64,000 nt of DNA, from NCBI GenBank assembly GCA_943788445.1, contig CALSQH010000002.1:1-64000 (forward strand), read 5' to 3'. The notes under the pieces were generated by a model. It saw nothing but the letters and a program-made list of their open reading frames with translations, had not been told where the DNA came from and did not search any database. The translations under genes were made by a program, and so were the position numbers. This document shows positions 1 to 11,001 of this stretch, one piece after another (positions within the stretch are counted from its first letter, which is position 1; every line of letters begins with the position of its first letter). Source of the stretch: an uncultured Pseudomonadales bacterium. GTDB taxonomy: Bacteria; Pseudomonadota; Gammaproteobacteria; Pseudomonadales; Porticoccaceae.

Positions 1-580
1 CGCAGGATTGCTGTTTAACAGCGGCTTTATTTAACACACCCACTTCACGAGCTAATCCACGAATACTGAGACAGTCGCCACGGTTTGGAGTCAGATCAAC
101 ATCGATAAGATTATCGTCGAGATCAAGATATTCAATTAGGTCAGTGCCAACAGGTGCCTCTAAAGGCAGTTCCCAGAGGCCATCATCGTCATCGCCAAGT
201 TTTAACTCAGTCTGTGCACAGAGCATTCCAAAGGATTCAACGCCTCTGAGCTTGGCTTTTTTAATCTTAAAATCACCGGGCAGTTTCGCACCCACAGTGG
301 CGAATGGCACTTTAATACCAAGGCGTGCGTTGGGTGCGCCACAAACTACCTGAGTGGTTTCACCCTCTTTACCGCCTGCAACCTGACAGACACGTAGTTT
401 GTCCGCATCTGGATGCGGCTCCACAGAGATTATTTCTCCGACCACTACACCAGACATTGTTGGTGCAGCTGGCTCAACGGCATCCACTTCAAGGCCAGCC
501 ATGGTTACCTGAGCAACCAGATCTTCGGTTGAGAGAGATGGATTTACTGATTGTCGCAACCAGGATTCACTAAATTTCAT
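1..580 (-). CDS. pheT: Phenylalanine-tRNA ligase beta subunit, N-terminal part (runs off window)
   Basis: The N-terminal 193 or so residues of PheT, the large subunit of the alpha2-beta2 enzyme that charges tRNA-Phe. The reading frame is open from an ATG at 578-580 to the window edge. The encoded start is [17 protein letters not shown], and the EMAP/OB-fold tRNA-binding domain follows ([20 protein letters not shown]), then [18 protein letters not shown] as in the family. It starts 13 bases after the pheS stop, so the two subunits are co-transcribed. Full-length PheT is about 790 residues, so most of the gene lies outside the window. Confidence 0.96.
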   Translation of the reverse strand, partial: MKFSESWLRQSVNPSLSTEDLVAQVTMAGLEVDAVEPAAPTMSGVVVGEIISVEPHPDADKLRVCQVAGGKEGETTQVVCGAPNARLGIKVPFATVGAKLPGDFKIKKAKLRGVESFGMLCAQTELKLGDDDDGLWELPLEAPVGTDLIEYLDLDDNLIDVDLTPNRGDCLSIRGLAREVGVLNKAAVKQQSC

Positions 581-593
581 AGGTTACCCCAGT

Positions 594-1613
<1,020 letters not shown>

Positions 1614-1651
1614 TCACCACATTCTTCTGTGTTGGCTATCTTATTACTGAT

Positions 1652-1688
1652 AAAAAAATAGGGAAAGAGCGATTGCCCCTTCCCTATT
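1652..1688 (-). terminator. Hairpin with U-run between rplT and pheS (putative attenuator)
   Basis: On the minus strand a 9-bp stem (1680-1688 paired with 1657-1665) is followed directly by seven U residues (1658-1652). This is an intrinsic terminator placed inside the operon, between rplT and pheS. In E. coli, pheST is controlled by attenuation, so a regulatory role is likely. I found no Phe-rich leader peptide in the short gap, so the control mechanism is unknown. A second small inverted repeat (CCTGCATAGGCAGG) lies just upstream. Confidence 0.7.
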
Positions 1689-1730
1689 CGGTTAGCTTTT
1701 AAACCCCTGCCTATGCAGGTAGAGCGATGT

Positions 1731-2087
1731 TTAAGCTAGGGCAGCTTTGGCCTGATTAACTACGGCACCAAAGGCTGCTTTGTCGTGTACGGCCAAATCG
1801 GCGAGTACGCGACGGTCAAGCAAAATGCCTGCTTTGTTCAGTCCGTTGATAAGACGGCTGTATGACAAACCCTCTACACGAGACTGAGCATTGATTCGGG
1901 CAATCCATAATCGACGGAAAGTACGCTTTTTGGCGCGACGGTCACGATAAGCATATTGACCTGCTTTAGTAACTGCCTGAACAGCAACACGGTAAACACG
2001 ACTACGTGCTCCGTAATAACCTTTTGCTTGCTTAAGGATTTTTTTGTGACGACGGCGTGCTTCTACACCACGTTTTACTCTAGCCAT
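1731..2087 (-). CDS. rplT: 50S ribosomal protein L20
   Basis: Ribosomal protein L20 (118 aa) binds 23S rRNA and is needed early in 50S assembly. The basic N-terminus [20 protein letters not shown] and the central [13 protein letters not shown] are family signatures, and the length is exactly typical. It follows rpmI by 20 bases. In enterobacteria L20 also represses translation of its own operon by binding the leader mRNA. That is known for the family, but I did not identify the site here. Confidence 0.98.
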   Translation of the reverse strand: MARVKRGVEARRRHKKILKQAKGYYGARSRVYRVAVQAVTKAGQYAYRDRRAKKRTFRRLWIARINAQSRVEGLSYSRLINGLNKAGILLDRRVLADLAVHDKAAFGAVVNQAKAALA

Positions 2088-2107
2088 TTTCTTCTCCTAC
2101 CAATCGG

Positions 2108-2308
2108 TTATTTAAGTGAACTACGCAGCATGCGGTTAACGCGAGGGATATCAGCAGCATTTAGAATGCTGGTTCCACGCAATTGACGCTTACGTTTGGT
2201 AGTCATCTTGGTAAGAATGTGGCTTTTGTGCTGGTGCTTATGCTTGTAGCCTGCGGCATTTTTCTTGAAGCGTTTTGCAGCTCCACTATGTGTCTTAGCT
2301 TTTGGCAT
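2108..2308 (-). CDS. rpmI: 50S ribosomal protein L35
   Basis: Ribosomal protein L35 (66 aa), a small, highly basic component of the large subunit. [20 protein letters not shown] is the diagnostic start, and the C-terminus [11 protein letters not shown] is normal. It sits between infC and rplT, as in nearly all bacteria. The 92-bp gap to infC has room for the L20 operator, but I saw no clear structure to assign to it. Confidence 0.98.
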   Translation of the reverse strand: MPKAKTHSGAAKRFKKNAAGYKHKHQHKSHILTKMTTKRKRQLRGTSILNAADIPRVNRMLRSSLK

Positions 2309-2400
2309 TTCTGTTCTCCAGTATGAGAGTTTAATTAATTATCAAGAAGAGACGCCCGGACAGCCTGCCAAAAACATTGGCTGAACGCGGGTCGCGTTAG

Positions 2401-2928
2401 TTACTTCTTCTTGCTGCGTGGGGACAACACCATAATCATCTGGCGACCTTCCATCTTTGGAAATTGCTCCACTTGTGCCAGCTCTGCGAGATCCGCTTCG
2501 ATGCGTTTCATCATATCCATGCCGAGCTGTTGGTGAGCCATCTCACGACCGCGAAAACGCAGGCTGATTTTAGCTTTATCACCATTTTCCAAGAAACGTA
2601 CTAAATTACGTAACTTAATTTCGTAATCGCCCTGATCTGTACCAGGGCGAAACTTCATTTCTTTTACCTGTGTCTGCTTCTGCTTTTTCTTTTGCAGGGC
2701 GACTTTCTTCTTAATATCAAAGACATGCTTGCCGTAATCCATGATTTTACAGACTGGAGGCTCTGCATCTGGAGATATTTCCACCAGATCAAGGGTCTCT
2801 TTCCGCGCAGACTCAAGGGCAGAGTCAAGGCTAACCACGCCAACCTGACTACCGTCTGATGCAACCAATCGTACTTCTGGGGACGTTATATCGTCATTAA
2901 GACGTGCCCGCTTGCTGCCTTTTTTAAT
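2401..2928 (-). CDS. infC: Translation initiation factor IF-3 (ATT start)
   Basis: IF-3 binds the 30S subunit, blocks premature joining of 50S and checks the start codon. The start chosen here is the rare ATT codon at 2926-2928. It gives a 175-residue protein beginning (I/M)[20 protein letters not shown], which matches the conserved IF-3 N-terminus; a TTG at 2868 would remove it. The N-domain, the lysine-rich linker ([13 protein letters not shown]) and the C-domain ([19 protein letters not shown]) are all present. AUU is the classic infC start and lets IF-3 repress its own translation. A GGAG lies 8 bases upstream and overlaps the end of thrS. Confidence 0.95.
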   Translation of the reverse strand: MKKGSKRARLNDDITSPEVRLVASDGSQVGVVSLDSALESARKETLDLVEISPDAEPPVCKIMDYGKHVFDIKKKVALQKKKQKQTQVKEMKFRPGTDQGDYEIKLRNLVRFLENGDKAKISLRFRGREMAHQQLGMDMMKRIEADLAELAQVEQFPKMEGRQMIMVLSPRSKKK

Positions 2929-2933
2929 AAGCT

Positions 2934-4862
2934 TTACTCCGTTTCAACACTAGTATGCCCACGTCGCTCCACTTCCTCGGTAAACATGGCTGCAACCTGA
3001 TCTAAAGGTATGCTGCCGAGGTCTTTTCCATCCCGAGTTCGGACCGCCACTGAGCGCGATTCTATTTCTTTATCACCGACAACGAGTATGTAAGGAACTC
3101 GTTGCATTGAGTGACCGCGGATTTTAAAGCCGATCTTCTCGTTTCTCAAGTCACAATTCACTCTAAATCCTTTATTTTGCAATGATTTAGCAACTTCTTG
3201 GGCATATTCGGCCTGAGAGTCGGTAATATTCATCACAACGGCCTGTTCGGGTGCCAACCAAAATGGAAACGCACCTTCATAATGTTCGATCAAAATACCG
3301 ATAAATCGCTCAAAAGAACCCAAAATTGCACGGTGCAACATCACCGGAACTTGGCGGCTGCCATCTTCGGCAACATATTGCGCATCGAGACGTCCTGGCA
3401 TGGAAAAATCGACCTGAATCGTACCCAACTGCCAAACCCGACCAATACAATCTTTTAATGAGAATTCAATCTTCGGACCATAGAAGGCGCCCTCACCTGG
3501 CAGCTCCTGCCAAGGCAGGTCTTTAGCATCTAAGGCTTGGCCCAATGCTTCTTCTGCGCGATCCCAATCTTCGTCAGAACCTACTCGCTCTGGAGGGCGA
3601 GTAGAGAGACGGTAAATAATTTCGGCAAAGCCAAAGTCCGCATAAACCTCATGAAGAAAATCAATAAACTCCGACACTTCCGACTGAATCTGATCTTCAG
3701 TACAGAAGATATGGGCATCGTCCTGAGTAAATGAGCGCACGCGCATAATGCCGTGCAGAGAACCTGACGGCTCATTGCGGTGGCATGAACCAAACTCAGC
3801 CAGCCTTAAGGGCAAGTCTCTGTAGCTTTTTAAACCCTGATTAAACACCTGCACATGACAGGGACAGTTCATCGGCTTAACCGCATAATTACGATCTTCG
3901 GTTTGCAGGCTAAACATATCATCGCCAAACTTATCGGCGTGACCCGATTTCTCCCACAGACTCATATCAACAATCTGTGGTGTCTTAATTTCTTGGTAAC
4001 CCTGCTCGCGCTGCTTGTCGCGCATATACTGTTCAATAGCGTTGTAAACACTCCAGCCTTTCGGGTGCCAGAAGATTGAACCCGGCGCCTCTTCCTGCAT
4101 ATGGTAGAAGTCGAGCTTCTTATTAATCTTGCGGTGATCACGCTTTTCAGCTTCGGCAAGGCGATTAATATAAGCCTTAAGCTGTTTCTTATTGGCCCAG
4201 GCAGTGCCGTAAATACGCTGCAACATCTCATTATTGCTGTCGCCACGCCAGTAGGCACCGGCAACCTTGGTCAGCTTAAAGGCCGGTAATTTTGCAGTGG
4301 ACGGAACATGTGGCCCGCGACAGAGGTCGATAAAATCGCCCTGGCGGTAGAGACCAATCGCTTGGTCATCGGGGATACTGGCGATAATCTCAGCCTTGTA
4401 TTCCTCGCCAATGCTCTTAAAGAATTCAACCGCATCATCGCGCTTCCACTCTTCGCGGGTAATACCGTGATCGGCTTTCACCAGCTCGGTCATGCGCGCT
4501 TCAATGGCTTCAAGGTCTTCTGGAGTAAAGGCACGCTCAAAGGCGAAGTCATAGTAAAAACCATCTTCGATCACTGGGCCAATAGTCACCTGCGCCGAAG
4601 GGAATAACTGCTTTACCGCCATAGCCAACAAATGCGCTGAGGAGTGACGGATAATATCCAGCGCTTCATCGGAGCGATCAGTAACAATCGCTAGAGTCGC
4701 ATCTTTATCCATAATAAAAGAGGCATCGACCACTTCACCGTCAACAACACCAGCAAGGGTGGCTTTGGCTAAACCAGCACCAATATCAGCGGCGACATCG
4801 GCCACAGAAACAGGGTTTTCGAAAAGTCGTTGGGAACCATCAGGCAGGGTAATTGCGGGCAT
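2934..4862 (-). CDS. thrS: Threonine-tRNA ligase
   Basis: Class II synthetase (642 aa) that charges tRNA-Thr. In order it has a TGS domain (residues 1-60), an editing domain with [13 protein letters not shown] (about 73-85), the catalytic core with the zinc-ligand region [10 protein letters not shown] and [12 protein letters not shown], and an anticodon-binding domain after about residue 530. The length is the same as E. coli ThrRS. The stop codon is 5 bases before the infC start. E. coli ThrRS represses its own mRNA; I did not model an operator in the 5' region here. Confidence 0.98.
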   Translation of the reverse strand: MPAITLPDGSQRLFENPVSVADVAADIGAGLAKATLAGVVDGEVVDASFIMDKDATLAIVTDRSDEALDIIRHSSAHLLAMAVKQLFPSAQVTIGPVIEDGFYYDFAFERAFTPEDLEAIEARMTELVKADHGITREEWKRDDAVEFFKSIGEEYKAEIIASIPDDQAIGLYRQGDFIDLCRGPHVPSTAKLPAFKLTKVAGAYWRGDSNNEMLQRIYGTAWANKKQLKAYINRLAEAEKRDHRKINKKLDFYHMQEEAPGSIFWHPKGWSVYNAIEQYMRDKQREQGYQEIKTPQIVDMSLWEKSGHADKFGDDMFSLQTEDRNYAVKPMNCPCHVQVFNQGLKSYRDLPLRLAEFGSCHRNEPSGSLHGIMRVRSFTQDDAHIFCTEDQIQSEVSEFIDFLHEVYADFGFAEIIYRLSTRPPERVGSDEDWDRAEEALGQALDAKDLPWQELPGEGAFYGPKIEFSLKDCIGRVWQLGTIQVDFSMPGRLDAQYVAEDGSRQVPVMLHRAILGSFERFIGILIEHYEGAFPFWLAPEQAVVMNITDSQAEYAQEVAKSLQNKGFRVNCDLRNEKIGFKIRGHSMQRVPYILVVGDKEIESRSVAVRTRDGKDLGSIPLDQVAAMFTEEVERRGHTSVETE

Positions 4863-5070
4863 AGCGTTTTCCTTTTTCAGTGGTGACCCATACCAGGGGC
4901 CACTTGAGTTAAATTTGATAAGCGCGCATTTTACTCTGTATGGATTGAGTTACAAGCCCGCAACTTTATAAACAGCCCGATAATTACTGGCGAGTGGATG
5001 CAGGCTTGCAATTGCCGCTTAAGCACCCTATAACGGCGTTTTAAATACCCCAAACGAGAAACATAGCGCC

Positions 5071-5523
5071 GTGAAAATTTATGTCGATGCCGATGCCTGC
5101 CCTACCGTGATTAAAGATATTCTCTATCGAGTTTCACAACGCACGGGGATTGAGCTAATTTTGGTCGCCAACCAGCCTCTATCAACACCGAGAATTCCGA
5201 CTGTGCGCTCCATTCAGGTGAGTTCAGGGTTTGATGTAGCCGATGATCATATTGTGGAGTTGGTAGAGAAAGATGATCTGGTGATTACCGCCGATATTCC
5301 ACTGGCAGCCGAGGTGATTGATAAGGGCGGCAAAGCCTTAAATCCAAGAGGCGAGCTATATACCAAGGCCAATATTAAGGCGCGGCTAAATATGCGTGAT
5401 TTTATGGACAGTATGCGCAATAGCGGTGTGCAGGTTGGTGGTGGACCGCCGCCATTAACCCAGCGGGATCGTATGGAGTTTGCCAACGCGCTGGATAGCT
5501 ATGTGGCGCAGTTTAATAAATAA
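5071..5523 (+). CDS. YaiI/YqxD (UPF0178, DUF188) family protein
   Basis: A 150-residue protein of the widespread UPF0178 family, whose biochemical role is not established. The fold is related to PIN/NYN nucleases. The family signatures [18 protein letters not shown] and [20 protein letters not shown] are all present. The start is GTG at 5071, which matches the conserved N-terminus exactly. It is transcribed divergently from thrS and converges on the glutaredoxin-like gene. An inverted repeat fills the gap downstream. Confidence 0.9.
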   Translation: MKIYVDADACPTVIKDILYRVSQRTGIELILVANQPLSTPRIPTVRSIQVSSGFDVADDHIVELVEKDDLVITADIPLAAEVIDKGGKALNPRGELYTKANIKARLNMRDFMDSMRNSGVQVGGGPPPLTQRDRMEFANALDSYVAQFNK

Positions 5524-5531
5524 GTCCGAGT

Positions 5532-5643
5532 GAACCTTCGGCTTCGCTCAGGATGACGGTGGGTTCGCTCGAAATGGCGGTGGGCCTGCTCGGAATGAGA
5601 ACCTACACACCGTCATCCTGAGAGAGCGCAGCGAACCGAAGGA
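5532..5643. repeat. REP-like inverted repeat between convergent genes
   Basis: The left arm around 5532-5560 (GAACCTTCGGCTTCGCTCAG, then GATGACGGT) is inverted at 5609-5643 (ACCGTCATCCTGAGAGAGCG, then CAGCGAACCGAAGGA). The whole could fold into a long hairpin between two convergent genes. A related, shorter copy lies at 55913-55981. Intergenic palindromes built on TCATCCTGAGCGAAG are common in proteobacteria and often act as mRNA ends. Confidence 0.75.
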
Positions 5644-5675
5644 CCTCCTCCAGCTTACAGCCTTACCCAACTCCC

Positions 5676-5951
5676 TTAACCAACCTCATCCAACATCCGC
5701 CCAATCTGCGCAGAAGTAAAAGGCCAGCCCTTCTCATCACCATTGGCCAGTGCGACAACCGGAATCCGAATCCCATACTTTTCTTTCAAGCGTTCATCAT
5801 CCTGAATATTCACCTCAACCAACTCCCAACCCTTTTCCGTTAATACCGGATAGAGAATTGCCTTGGCCTGCTCGCAGAGATGGCAGTTGGGGCCGCTGTA
5901 GATAGTAAGCCGCTTAACCAAAAGTACTGCGCCGAGTAATCTTCCAAACAT
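5676..5951 (-). CDS. Glutaredoxin-like thiol protein (DUF836)
   Basis: Small thioredoxin-fold protein with the CxxC active site in KRLTIYSGPNCHLCEQAKAI, a cis-proline strand (IRIPVVAL) and a typical C-terminal helix. The substrate is unknown. I chose the ATG at 5951 (91 aa). A TTG at 5921, just before KRLTIY, would give the compact 81-residue family form and is a real alternative. The gene overlaps the 3' end of rlmKL in another frame, which suggests translational coupling. Some relatives are annotated as YbbN- or NrdH-like; I see no evidence to choose. Confidence 0.8.
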   Translation of the reverse strand: MFGRLLGAVLLVKRLTIYSGPNCHLCEQAKAILYPVLTEKGWELVEVNIQDDERLKEKYGIRIPVVALANGDEKGWPFTSAQIGRMLDEVG

Positions 5952-8091
5952 TATGAATACGCGGATTTCTCTCAAAATCCACATCCAACGTTTGGGGAGT
6001 AATATTTTCACAGTCAAACTGGCGTAGGGTCAGTTCATCCATCTTAAACTTGCGGAAGTTGTTGGAGAAAATCAATACGCCATCATCGGCGAGCTTGGCC
6101 ATAGAGTTGCGAATCAGGTCTCCGTGATCGCGCTGCACATCCAAAACTGAATCCATCTTTTTCGAGTTTGAAAAAGTTGGCGGATCAAGGAAGATAACAT
6201 CGTACTGTTCGCCATCGGTCTCCAGCCATTTCAGACAATCTGCACGCAGCAGGTGATGATTTTTCGCGCTGAGTTTATTCAGATCAAAATTACGCTGCGC
6301 CCAGTCCAGATAGGTATTCGACATATCAATACTCAGGGTGCTCTTGGCACCACCTAGAGCCGCCTGCACCGATACCGCAGCGGTATAACAGAACAGGTTT
6401 AAGAGGCTCTTGCCTTTCGCCAGTTCGGCTACCATGCGTCGCACCGGGCGGTGATCGAGAAACAGGCCAGTATCCAGATAGTCTGACAGGTTAGCTTCAA
6501 ACTGCGCTTCGCCCTCATAGACAATCATGGTGTCGCTGGGGCCTTCATTAAATTTTTGATACTGGTTGTCACCCTTTTGACGACGGCGCTCTTTGTAGTG
6601 AATACGGCCTTCTACCTCACTGGCAAACTCTTTAACCGCTTGCTTAACCTCGGCAAAACGCTCTCGGGCGACACGGTCTTCAATGGTTCCCGGCGGTGCG
6701 TATTCCTGAACATGCACCGAGTCCTCGTAGATATCGATGGCGACGGCATATTCCGGAATATCGGCATCGTAAACGCGGTAACAGCTGGTATCGGTTTTGT
6801 TTAACCATTTATTTAACTTGCGCTGATTTTTAATCAAGCGGTTGAGCACCATGGTTGCCCCTTCGGTTAACACCTGGGCGGGCGCTGGTGTGTTAAGACG
6901 CTCTTCAATTTTCGCCGATCTTGAGGTCAGATCGCTAAACACCAATAACTTACAGGGAATGGTGCCATTAAATAGCTGGTATTGTTTGGTCGGGGTTAAA
7001 TCGGTCTCGCGACCCAACTCAACATTGCCCGTAAATACCGCGGCTTTCCAGCCTTGGAAATTCTTTTGCAGAACGGAACCCAACTTTTGATAGATCGGGA
7101 TCAGGCCATCCACATCGCCGAGGCGCTCACCGTAGGGAGGGTTGGTAATTAACAAACCATAATCAGAAGTGGCCTTACCAAACTGATCAATCGGTTTATG
7201 GGCGAGACGGATATGTTCATCCAGCCCGGCTTTTTCAATATTTAAGGTGGCGAATTCAAGTACCCGAGGGTTGGCGTCATAGCCGCGAAAATCCAGCTCA
7301 AGCGCTTCAAGACCTGCAGTTTTGCGCTGCTCTGCTTCATCGAATATTGACTGCCAGAGTTCTTGATCGTGCTGTTTCCAGTCGCTAAATCCAAAGCGCT
7401 CACGCAACAGGGCCGGCGCAATATCTGCGGCCATCATTGCGCCTTCAATAATCAGTGTGGCACTACCGCACATGGGGTCGAGCAGTGCTGCACCATCTTT
7501 CATCATCTCAGGCCAGCCGGCACGTATCAATAATGCAGCGGCAAGATTCTCTTTGATTGGCGCACTGCCCTGCCCGGTTCGATAACCGCGACGGTGCAAA
7601 CTCTCACCAGAAATATCCAGAGACACAGTGACCTGCCCTTTATGCTGACGTACCTGAATTCGAATATCGGGATTCTTGGTATCAACATTGGGGCGCTCGC
7701 CCTCTTCACGACGGATACGGTCAACTACGGCATCTTTAACCCGCTGTGAGCCATACATGGTGTTATCGACGAGGCGCGAGGTACCAATAAAATCGATAGC
7801 AATAGTTTGCTCATGGGAAAAGTGCTCTTCCCAAGGGATATCCAGACACTCTTGATAGAGTTGATCTTCCTCATTCAGGCTGAAACTGTGCAGCGGCATC
7901 AATATTCTGTTGGCAAGGCGCGACCAGAGACAGGCGCGATAAGCCAACTCGCGAGTGCCTTCGAAATGCACTGCGGCCACGGTCTCTTTGGTACTTTCAG
8001 CGCCCAATGCCTGCAACTCTTGGGCGAGCAACTGCTCGAGCCCTTTTGGACAGGTGGCTAACCAAGCTTGATCGATGGAAACTGAAGACAC
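5914..8091 (-). CDS. rlmL: Bifunctional 23S rRNA methyltransferase RlmKL
   Basis: Methylates G2445 (N2) and G2069 (N7) of 23S rRNA. The N-terminal half has a THUMP domain (about residues 45-155) and an RlmL-type methyltransferase with PMCGSATLIIEGA and NPPYGERLG. The C-terminal half is the RlmK Rossmann methyltransferase with LLNLFCYTAAVSVQA and FLDPPTFSNSK. I place the start at GTG 8091 (725 aa), because AAAGGA lies 8 bases upstream and the protein then begins near the conserved CPKGLEQLL. An upstream ATG at 8130 lacks such support. Confidence 0.95.
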   Translation of the reverse strand: MSSVSIDQAWLATCPKGLEQLLAQELQALGAESTKETVAAVHFEGTRELAYRACLWSRLANRILMPLHSFSLNEEDQLYQECLDIPWEEHFSHEQTIAIDFIGTSRLVDNTMYGSQRVKDAVVDRIRREEGERPNVDTKNPDIRIQVRQHKGQVTVSLDISGESLHRRGYRTGQGSAPIKENLAAALLIRAGWPEMMKDGAALLDPMCGSATLIIEGAMMAADIAPALLRERFGFSDWKQHDQELWQSIFDEAEQRKTAGLEALELDFRGYDANPRVLEFATLNIEKAGLDEHIRLAHKPIDQFGKATSDYGLLITNPPYGERLGDVDGLIPIYQKLGSVLQKNFQGWKAAVFTGNVELGRETDLTPTKQYQLFNGTIPCKLLVFSDLTSRSAKIEERLNTPAPAQVLTEGATMVLNRLIKNQRKLNKWLNKTDTSCYRVYDADIPEYAVAIDIYEDSVHVQEYAPPGTIEDRVARERFAEVKQAVKEFASEVEGRIHYKERRRQKGDNQYQKFNEGPSDTMIVYEGEAQFEANLSDYLDTGLFLDHRPVRRMVAELAKGKSLLNLFCYTAAVSVQAALGGAKSTLSIDMSNTYLDWAQRNFDLNKLSAKNHHLLRADCLKWLETDGEQYDVIFLDPPTFSNSKKMDSVLDVQRDHGDLIRNSMAKLADDGVLIFSNNFRKFKMDELTLRQFDCENITPQTLDVDFERNPRIHNVWKITRRSTFG

Positions 8092-8307
8092 AAATAGGAT
8101 CCTTTTATTACTTTGAGGATTAAAACGCACGCTGTATAGACTAACAAAATATTCGACAGGGTCGACAGAATTTGGTCAACTGTACCTAGCGTTTCAAAAA
8201 GGCGCTCATTCTATCGCTCTTTACACAATTTTGTTTGATAAAAACTGCTCTCAGCAGGTTTTTCAAGCTGAGTGTCAGTTTCCTACCTAAACCGTTAGGA
8301 GATATAA

Positions 8308-8514
8308 GTGAAAAAACATAAAAGAGATCAAGAACACCGTTCCTATGTCAAAGGCTATCAAGCCGCCGTTATAGGACGATCAATAGAAGCCTGTCCCTAT
8401 CAACAAGAAACACAAATGGCCTATCACTGGTCACGGGGTTGGCGAGAAGGACGCGAAGACTTTTGGAATGGATTTAACCAAGCTTCATTCCAACAAAAAG
8501 CAGCGAATTTATAA
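8308..8514 (+). CDS. rmf: Ribosome modulation factor
   Basis: Rmf (68 aa) dimerises 70S ribosomes into inactive 100S particles in stationary phase. The conserved pattern is clear: MKKHKRDQEHRSYVKGYQAA, then CPYQ and WSRGWREGREDFWNG. The start is GTG at 8308, with TAGGAG 6 bases upstream. It is transcribed divergently from rlmKL, with a 216-bp gap that must hold its promoter. In E. coli rmf is induced by ppGpp and slow growth; no specific site was identified here. Confidence 0.96.
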   Translation: MKKHKRDQEHRSYVKGYQAAVIGRSIEACPYQQETQMAYHWSRGWREGREDFWNGFNQASFQQKAANL

Positions 8515-8657
8515 AGCAGCGAGTAAAAAGCTACTTCCCTTTTATTTTTCGGGCATACATCCAAGTCAAAATAGACTAAATCAAGGTAGACCAAATTAAG
8601 CGGGATATGTCCCGCTTCCGGCTCACCAAATAATAAAATTTGTGATGGGCCAACACA

Positions 8658-8693
8658 AAGGCCGTAACTCATGCGCAGTTACGGCCTTTTTTT
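8658..8693 (+). terminator. Strong intrinsic terminator downstream of rmf
   Basis: A perfect 12-bp stem (8658-8669 with 8677-8688, AAGGCCGTAACT) with a 7-base loop is followed by a run of seven T residues. It lies between the convergent rmf and flavin monooxygenase genes. The T-run is on the plus strand, so it mainly serves rmf, about 140 bp downstream of its stop. Confidence 0.9.
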
Positions 8694-8705
8694 GCGTCTA
8701 AATCT

Positions 8706-10166
8706 TTAAGTACGATAAAAATTTAACACCTTATCGCGTATCGAACCTACCCGCAGGGTTAAAATATCCAGCAGATAATTCTGATATAAACGCCAAGGGG
8801 CCTTAGCGCCCTGCTTGGGGAACTGATCAATAGCGCGATTAACATAGCCCGACGCCAAGTCCAAAAACGGTACGCACGGCATATCCGGATCATCATTTTT
8901 CGGCACACAGTACTGATACCCCTGCTTGTCCATATAGTTCAACAAGCGACAGAAGTACTGACTAGTAAGATCGCACTTCAATGTCCATGACGCGTTGGTA
9001 TAACCCGCCGCGAGAACAAAATTAGGCACACCGCTAAACATCATCCCTTTATAGCCGAGCGCTTCAGGTATCTTTACCGGCACATCGTCCACCGTCAGTT
9101 TCATTCCACCCAAAATCAGTAACTCCAACCCCGTCGCGCTAACAATAATATCGGCTTTAAGAAGGTCTCCAGATTTTAACTGGATACCCTCCTTGGTGAA
9201 GGTTTCTATATGGTCAGTGACTATGCTTGAGGTTCCCTTGCGCAGAGACCGAAAAAGATCACCGTTAGGCACTAAACAGAGGCGCTGATCCCAGGGGTTA
9301 TAGCTGGGATTAAAGTGCGTATCTATAGCAAAACCATCACCGAGCCATTGGCGCGCCGACTTGCGAAGAAGTCGTTTAATCAGACTGGGGAATCGTCGAC
9401 TCATTTGATACAACAACGCCTGAAGACTGACATTTTTCCAGCGCGTCAAACCATAGGCGAGTTTCTCTGGAAGTACTCTTCCCAACCCTCGACTGACACG
9501 ATCTATATCCGGTCGGGAAATCACATAGGTCGGTGAGCGCTGCAACATAGTGACATGCCCAGCAGTTTTTGCCATTGATGGTACTAGCGTGATAGCGGTG
9601 GCCCCACTGCCAATAACCACCACTTTTTTGCCGCTGTAATCTAAATCTTCTGGCCACTGCTGAGGATGAATTATTTGGCCTTTAAACTTATCGGCGCCAG
9701 GGAAGTCTGGCGTGTAACCTTTGTCGTAGCGGAAGTAACCCGTACAGCTATAAATAAAACTACAGCTAAGGGTTTCGCTCTCAGCCTCTTTCCCATTTTC
9801 AGTTCCGCTTATGCTCAGAGTCCAGGTTGCAGTGCTGCTATCCCAAGCCGCGGAGGTGACACGACGCTGATATTGGATGTGCTTATCAACCGCATATTCG
9901 GCCGCGCTCTCATGGATATACTCTCGTATAGAAGCGCCATCGGCAATGGATTTTTCATGTCGCCACGGCTTAAAGATATAACCCAGAGTGTGCATATCAG
10001 AATCGGAACGAATACCCGGATAGCGAAACAGATCCCAGGTGCCGCCCATAGCTTCGCGACTTTCGATAATACTAAAGGTTTTATTTGGCTGATTACGGGT
10101 CAGATGGCAGGCCGCACCTATGCCCGATAGTCCTGCACCAATTATAACAACATCAAAGTGATTCAT
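8706..10166 (-). CDS. Flavin-containing (Baeyer-Villiger type) monooxygenase
   Basis: A 486-residue FAD- and NADPH-dependent monooxygenase. The FAD-binding GAGLSGIG is at residues 10-17, the second dinucleotide site is VVVIGSGATA, and the class fingerprint FxGxxxHxxxWP is seen as FKGQIIHPQQWP near residue 160. The GGTWDLFRYPGIRSDSDMHT segment is typical of enzymes that oxidise ketones or hydrophobic substrates. The actual substrate cannot be read from sequence. It stands alone between rmf and a lipoprotein gene. Confidence 0.88.
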   Translation of the reverse strand: MNHFDVVIIGAGLSGIGAACHLTRNQPNKTFSIIESREAMGGTWDLFRYPGIRSDSDMHTLGYIFKPWRHEKSIADGASIREYIHESAAEYAVDKHIQYQRRVTSAAWDSSTATWTLSISGTENGKEAESETLSCSFIYSCTGYFRYDKGYTPDFPGADKFKGQIIHPQQWPEDLDYSGKKVVVIGSGATAITLVPSMAKTAGHVTMLQRSPTYVISRPDIDRVSRGLGRVLPEKLAYGLTRWKNVSLQALLYQMSRRFPSLIKRLLRKSARQWLGDGFAIDTHFNPSYNPWDQRLCLVPNGDLFRSLRKGTSSIVTDHIETFTKEGIQLKSGDLLKADIIVSATGLELLILGGMKLTVDDVPVKIPEALGYKGMMFSGVPNFVLAAGYTNASWTLKCDLTSQYFCRLLNYMDKQGYQYCVPKNDDPDMPCVPFLDLASGYVNRAIDQFPKQGAKAPWRLYQNYLLDILTLRVGSIRDKVLNFYRT

Positions 10167-10243
10167 AGACTGCTCTTTGCGGCGGGTTTAGTCAGTTATT
10201 CTAAGACTGAAAGGCAACGTATCCTGTCGCCGAGGTGACAGAA

Positions 10244-10876
10244 TTAAAATGGCCACCAACCTTTTATCGACCGATCCAGACTTTTACTGCATTTCTGCAG
10301 CTGCGCATTGTAGGTTTCAGACTGCCGTTTAACTTTGGCGGCAACCCCACTTAAAAAGCTTTTCTTCTTATAGGTACCGCGCTTATAGCCACCCCAGCCC
10401 TCATGGTAGGCAAGGTATTGCTTATAGGGGTCCCACTTGGAGATACCGAGATTTTTATGGGTTTTGTCGGTGTACCAGCCAACAAAATTGATCGCATCGG
10501 AAAATTTATCGCGGTCGTGACTCCAGTTGCCCGTATCACGGCGATAGTCATTCCATGCAGGGTTCTGCGCCTGAGCATAGCCATAGGCAGATGATTTACG
10601 CGGCAGAGGAATAAACAAAAACTTTGGCCGGTCCGGTCGTACGTTCGCCCTAAAGCTCGACTCTTGCTTAATGATCGCCATCATCAAACCTATGGGTGTT
10701 CCCCAGCGTTTATTAGCTTTGCGCGCAGCTTTGTACCAATCCGTTTCACCGCGGAATATCTTGCACACATCTTCAGCCTGACTGGGTTTGTAAGTGGCAC
10801 AGCCAGAAAGAATAAAAACCAAAGCAATAATAAGTAGTCGAGAGTTAGGCATAGGTTTAAAGATAATTTTTTTCAT
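10244..10876 (-). CDS. Lytic transglycosylase-like lipoprotein
   Basis: A 210-residue predicted lipoprotein. A hydrophobic stretch ends in the lipobox LSGC (RLLIIALVFILSGCA), so the mature protein starts at that Cys. The rest resembles an SLT-type lysozyme fold, with MAIIKQESSFRANV carrying the likely catalytic Glu, then SSAYGYAQAQNPAW and a Tyr/Trp-rich C-terminus. It would cut or remodel peptidoglycan at the outer membrane inner face. A second ATG 8 codons downstream (10852) is an equally possible start. The substrate and role are inferred from family resemblance. Confidence 0.8.
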   Translation of the reverse strand: MKKIIFKPMPNSRLLIIALVFILSGCATYKPSQAEDVCKIFRGETDWYKAARKANKRWGTPIGLMMAIIKQESSFRANVRPDRPKFLFIPLPRKSSAYGYAQAQNPAWNDYRRDTGNWSHDRDKFSDAINFVGWYTDKTHKNLGISKWDPYKQYLAYHEGWGGYKRGTYKKKSFLSGVAAKVKRQSETYNAQLQKCSKSLDRSIKGWWPF

Positions 10877-11001
10877 AAGTTTACAGTATTCTATCTGTTA
10901 TTCATGGCTAATTGCTCAACATTAAATATCGCGGATAAGTTTTATCTTTGCCGTCTACGCCCCTATAATCAGCCTCTGACTTTTTTGACTAGGCCACAGC
11001 T

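Noticed and set aside
4863..5070. A T-box or other riboswitch upstream of thrS
   Set aside because: T-boxes are a Gram-positive feature, and I saw neither the T-box sequence nor a terminator in this gap.
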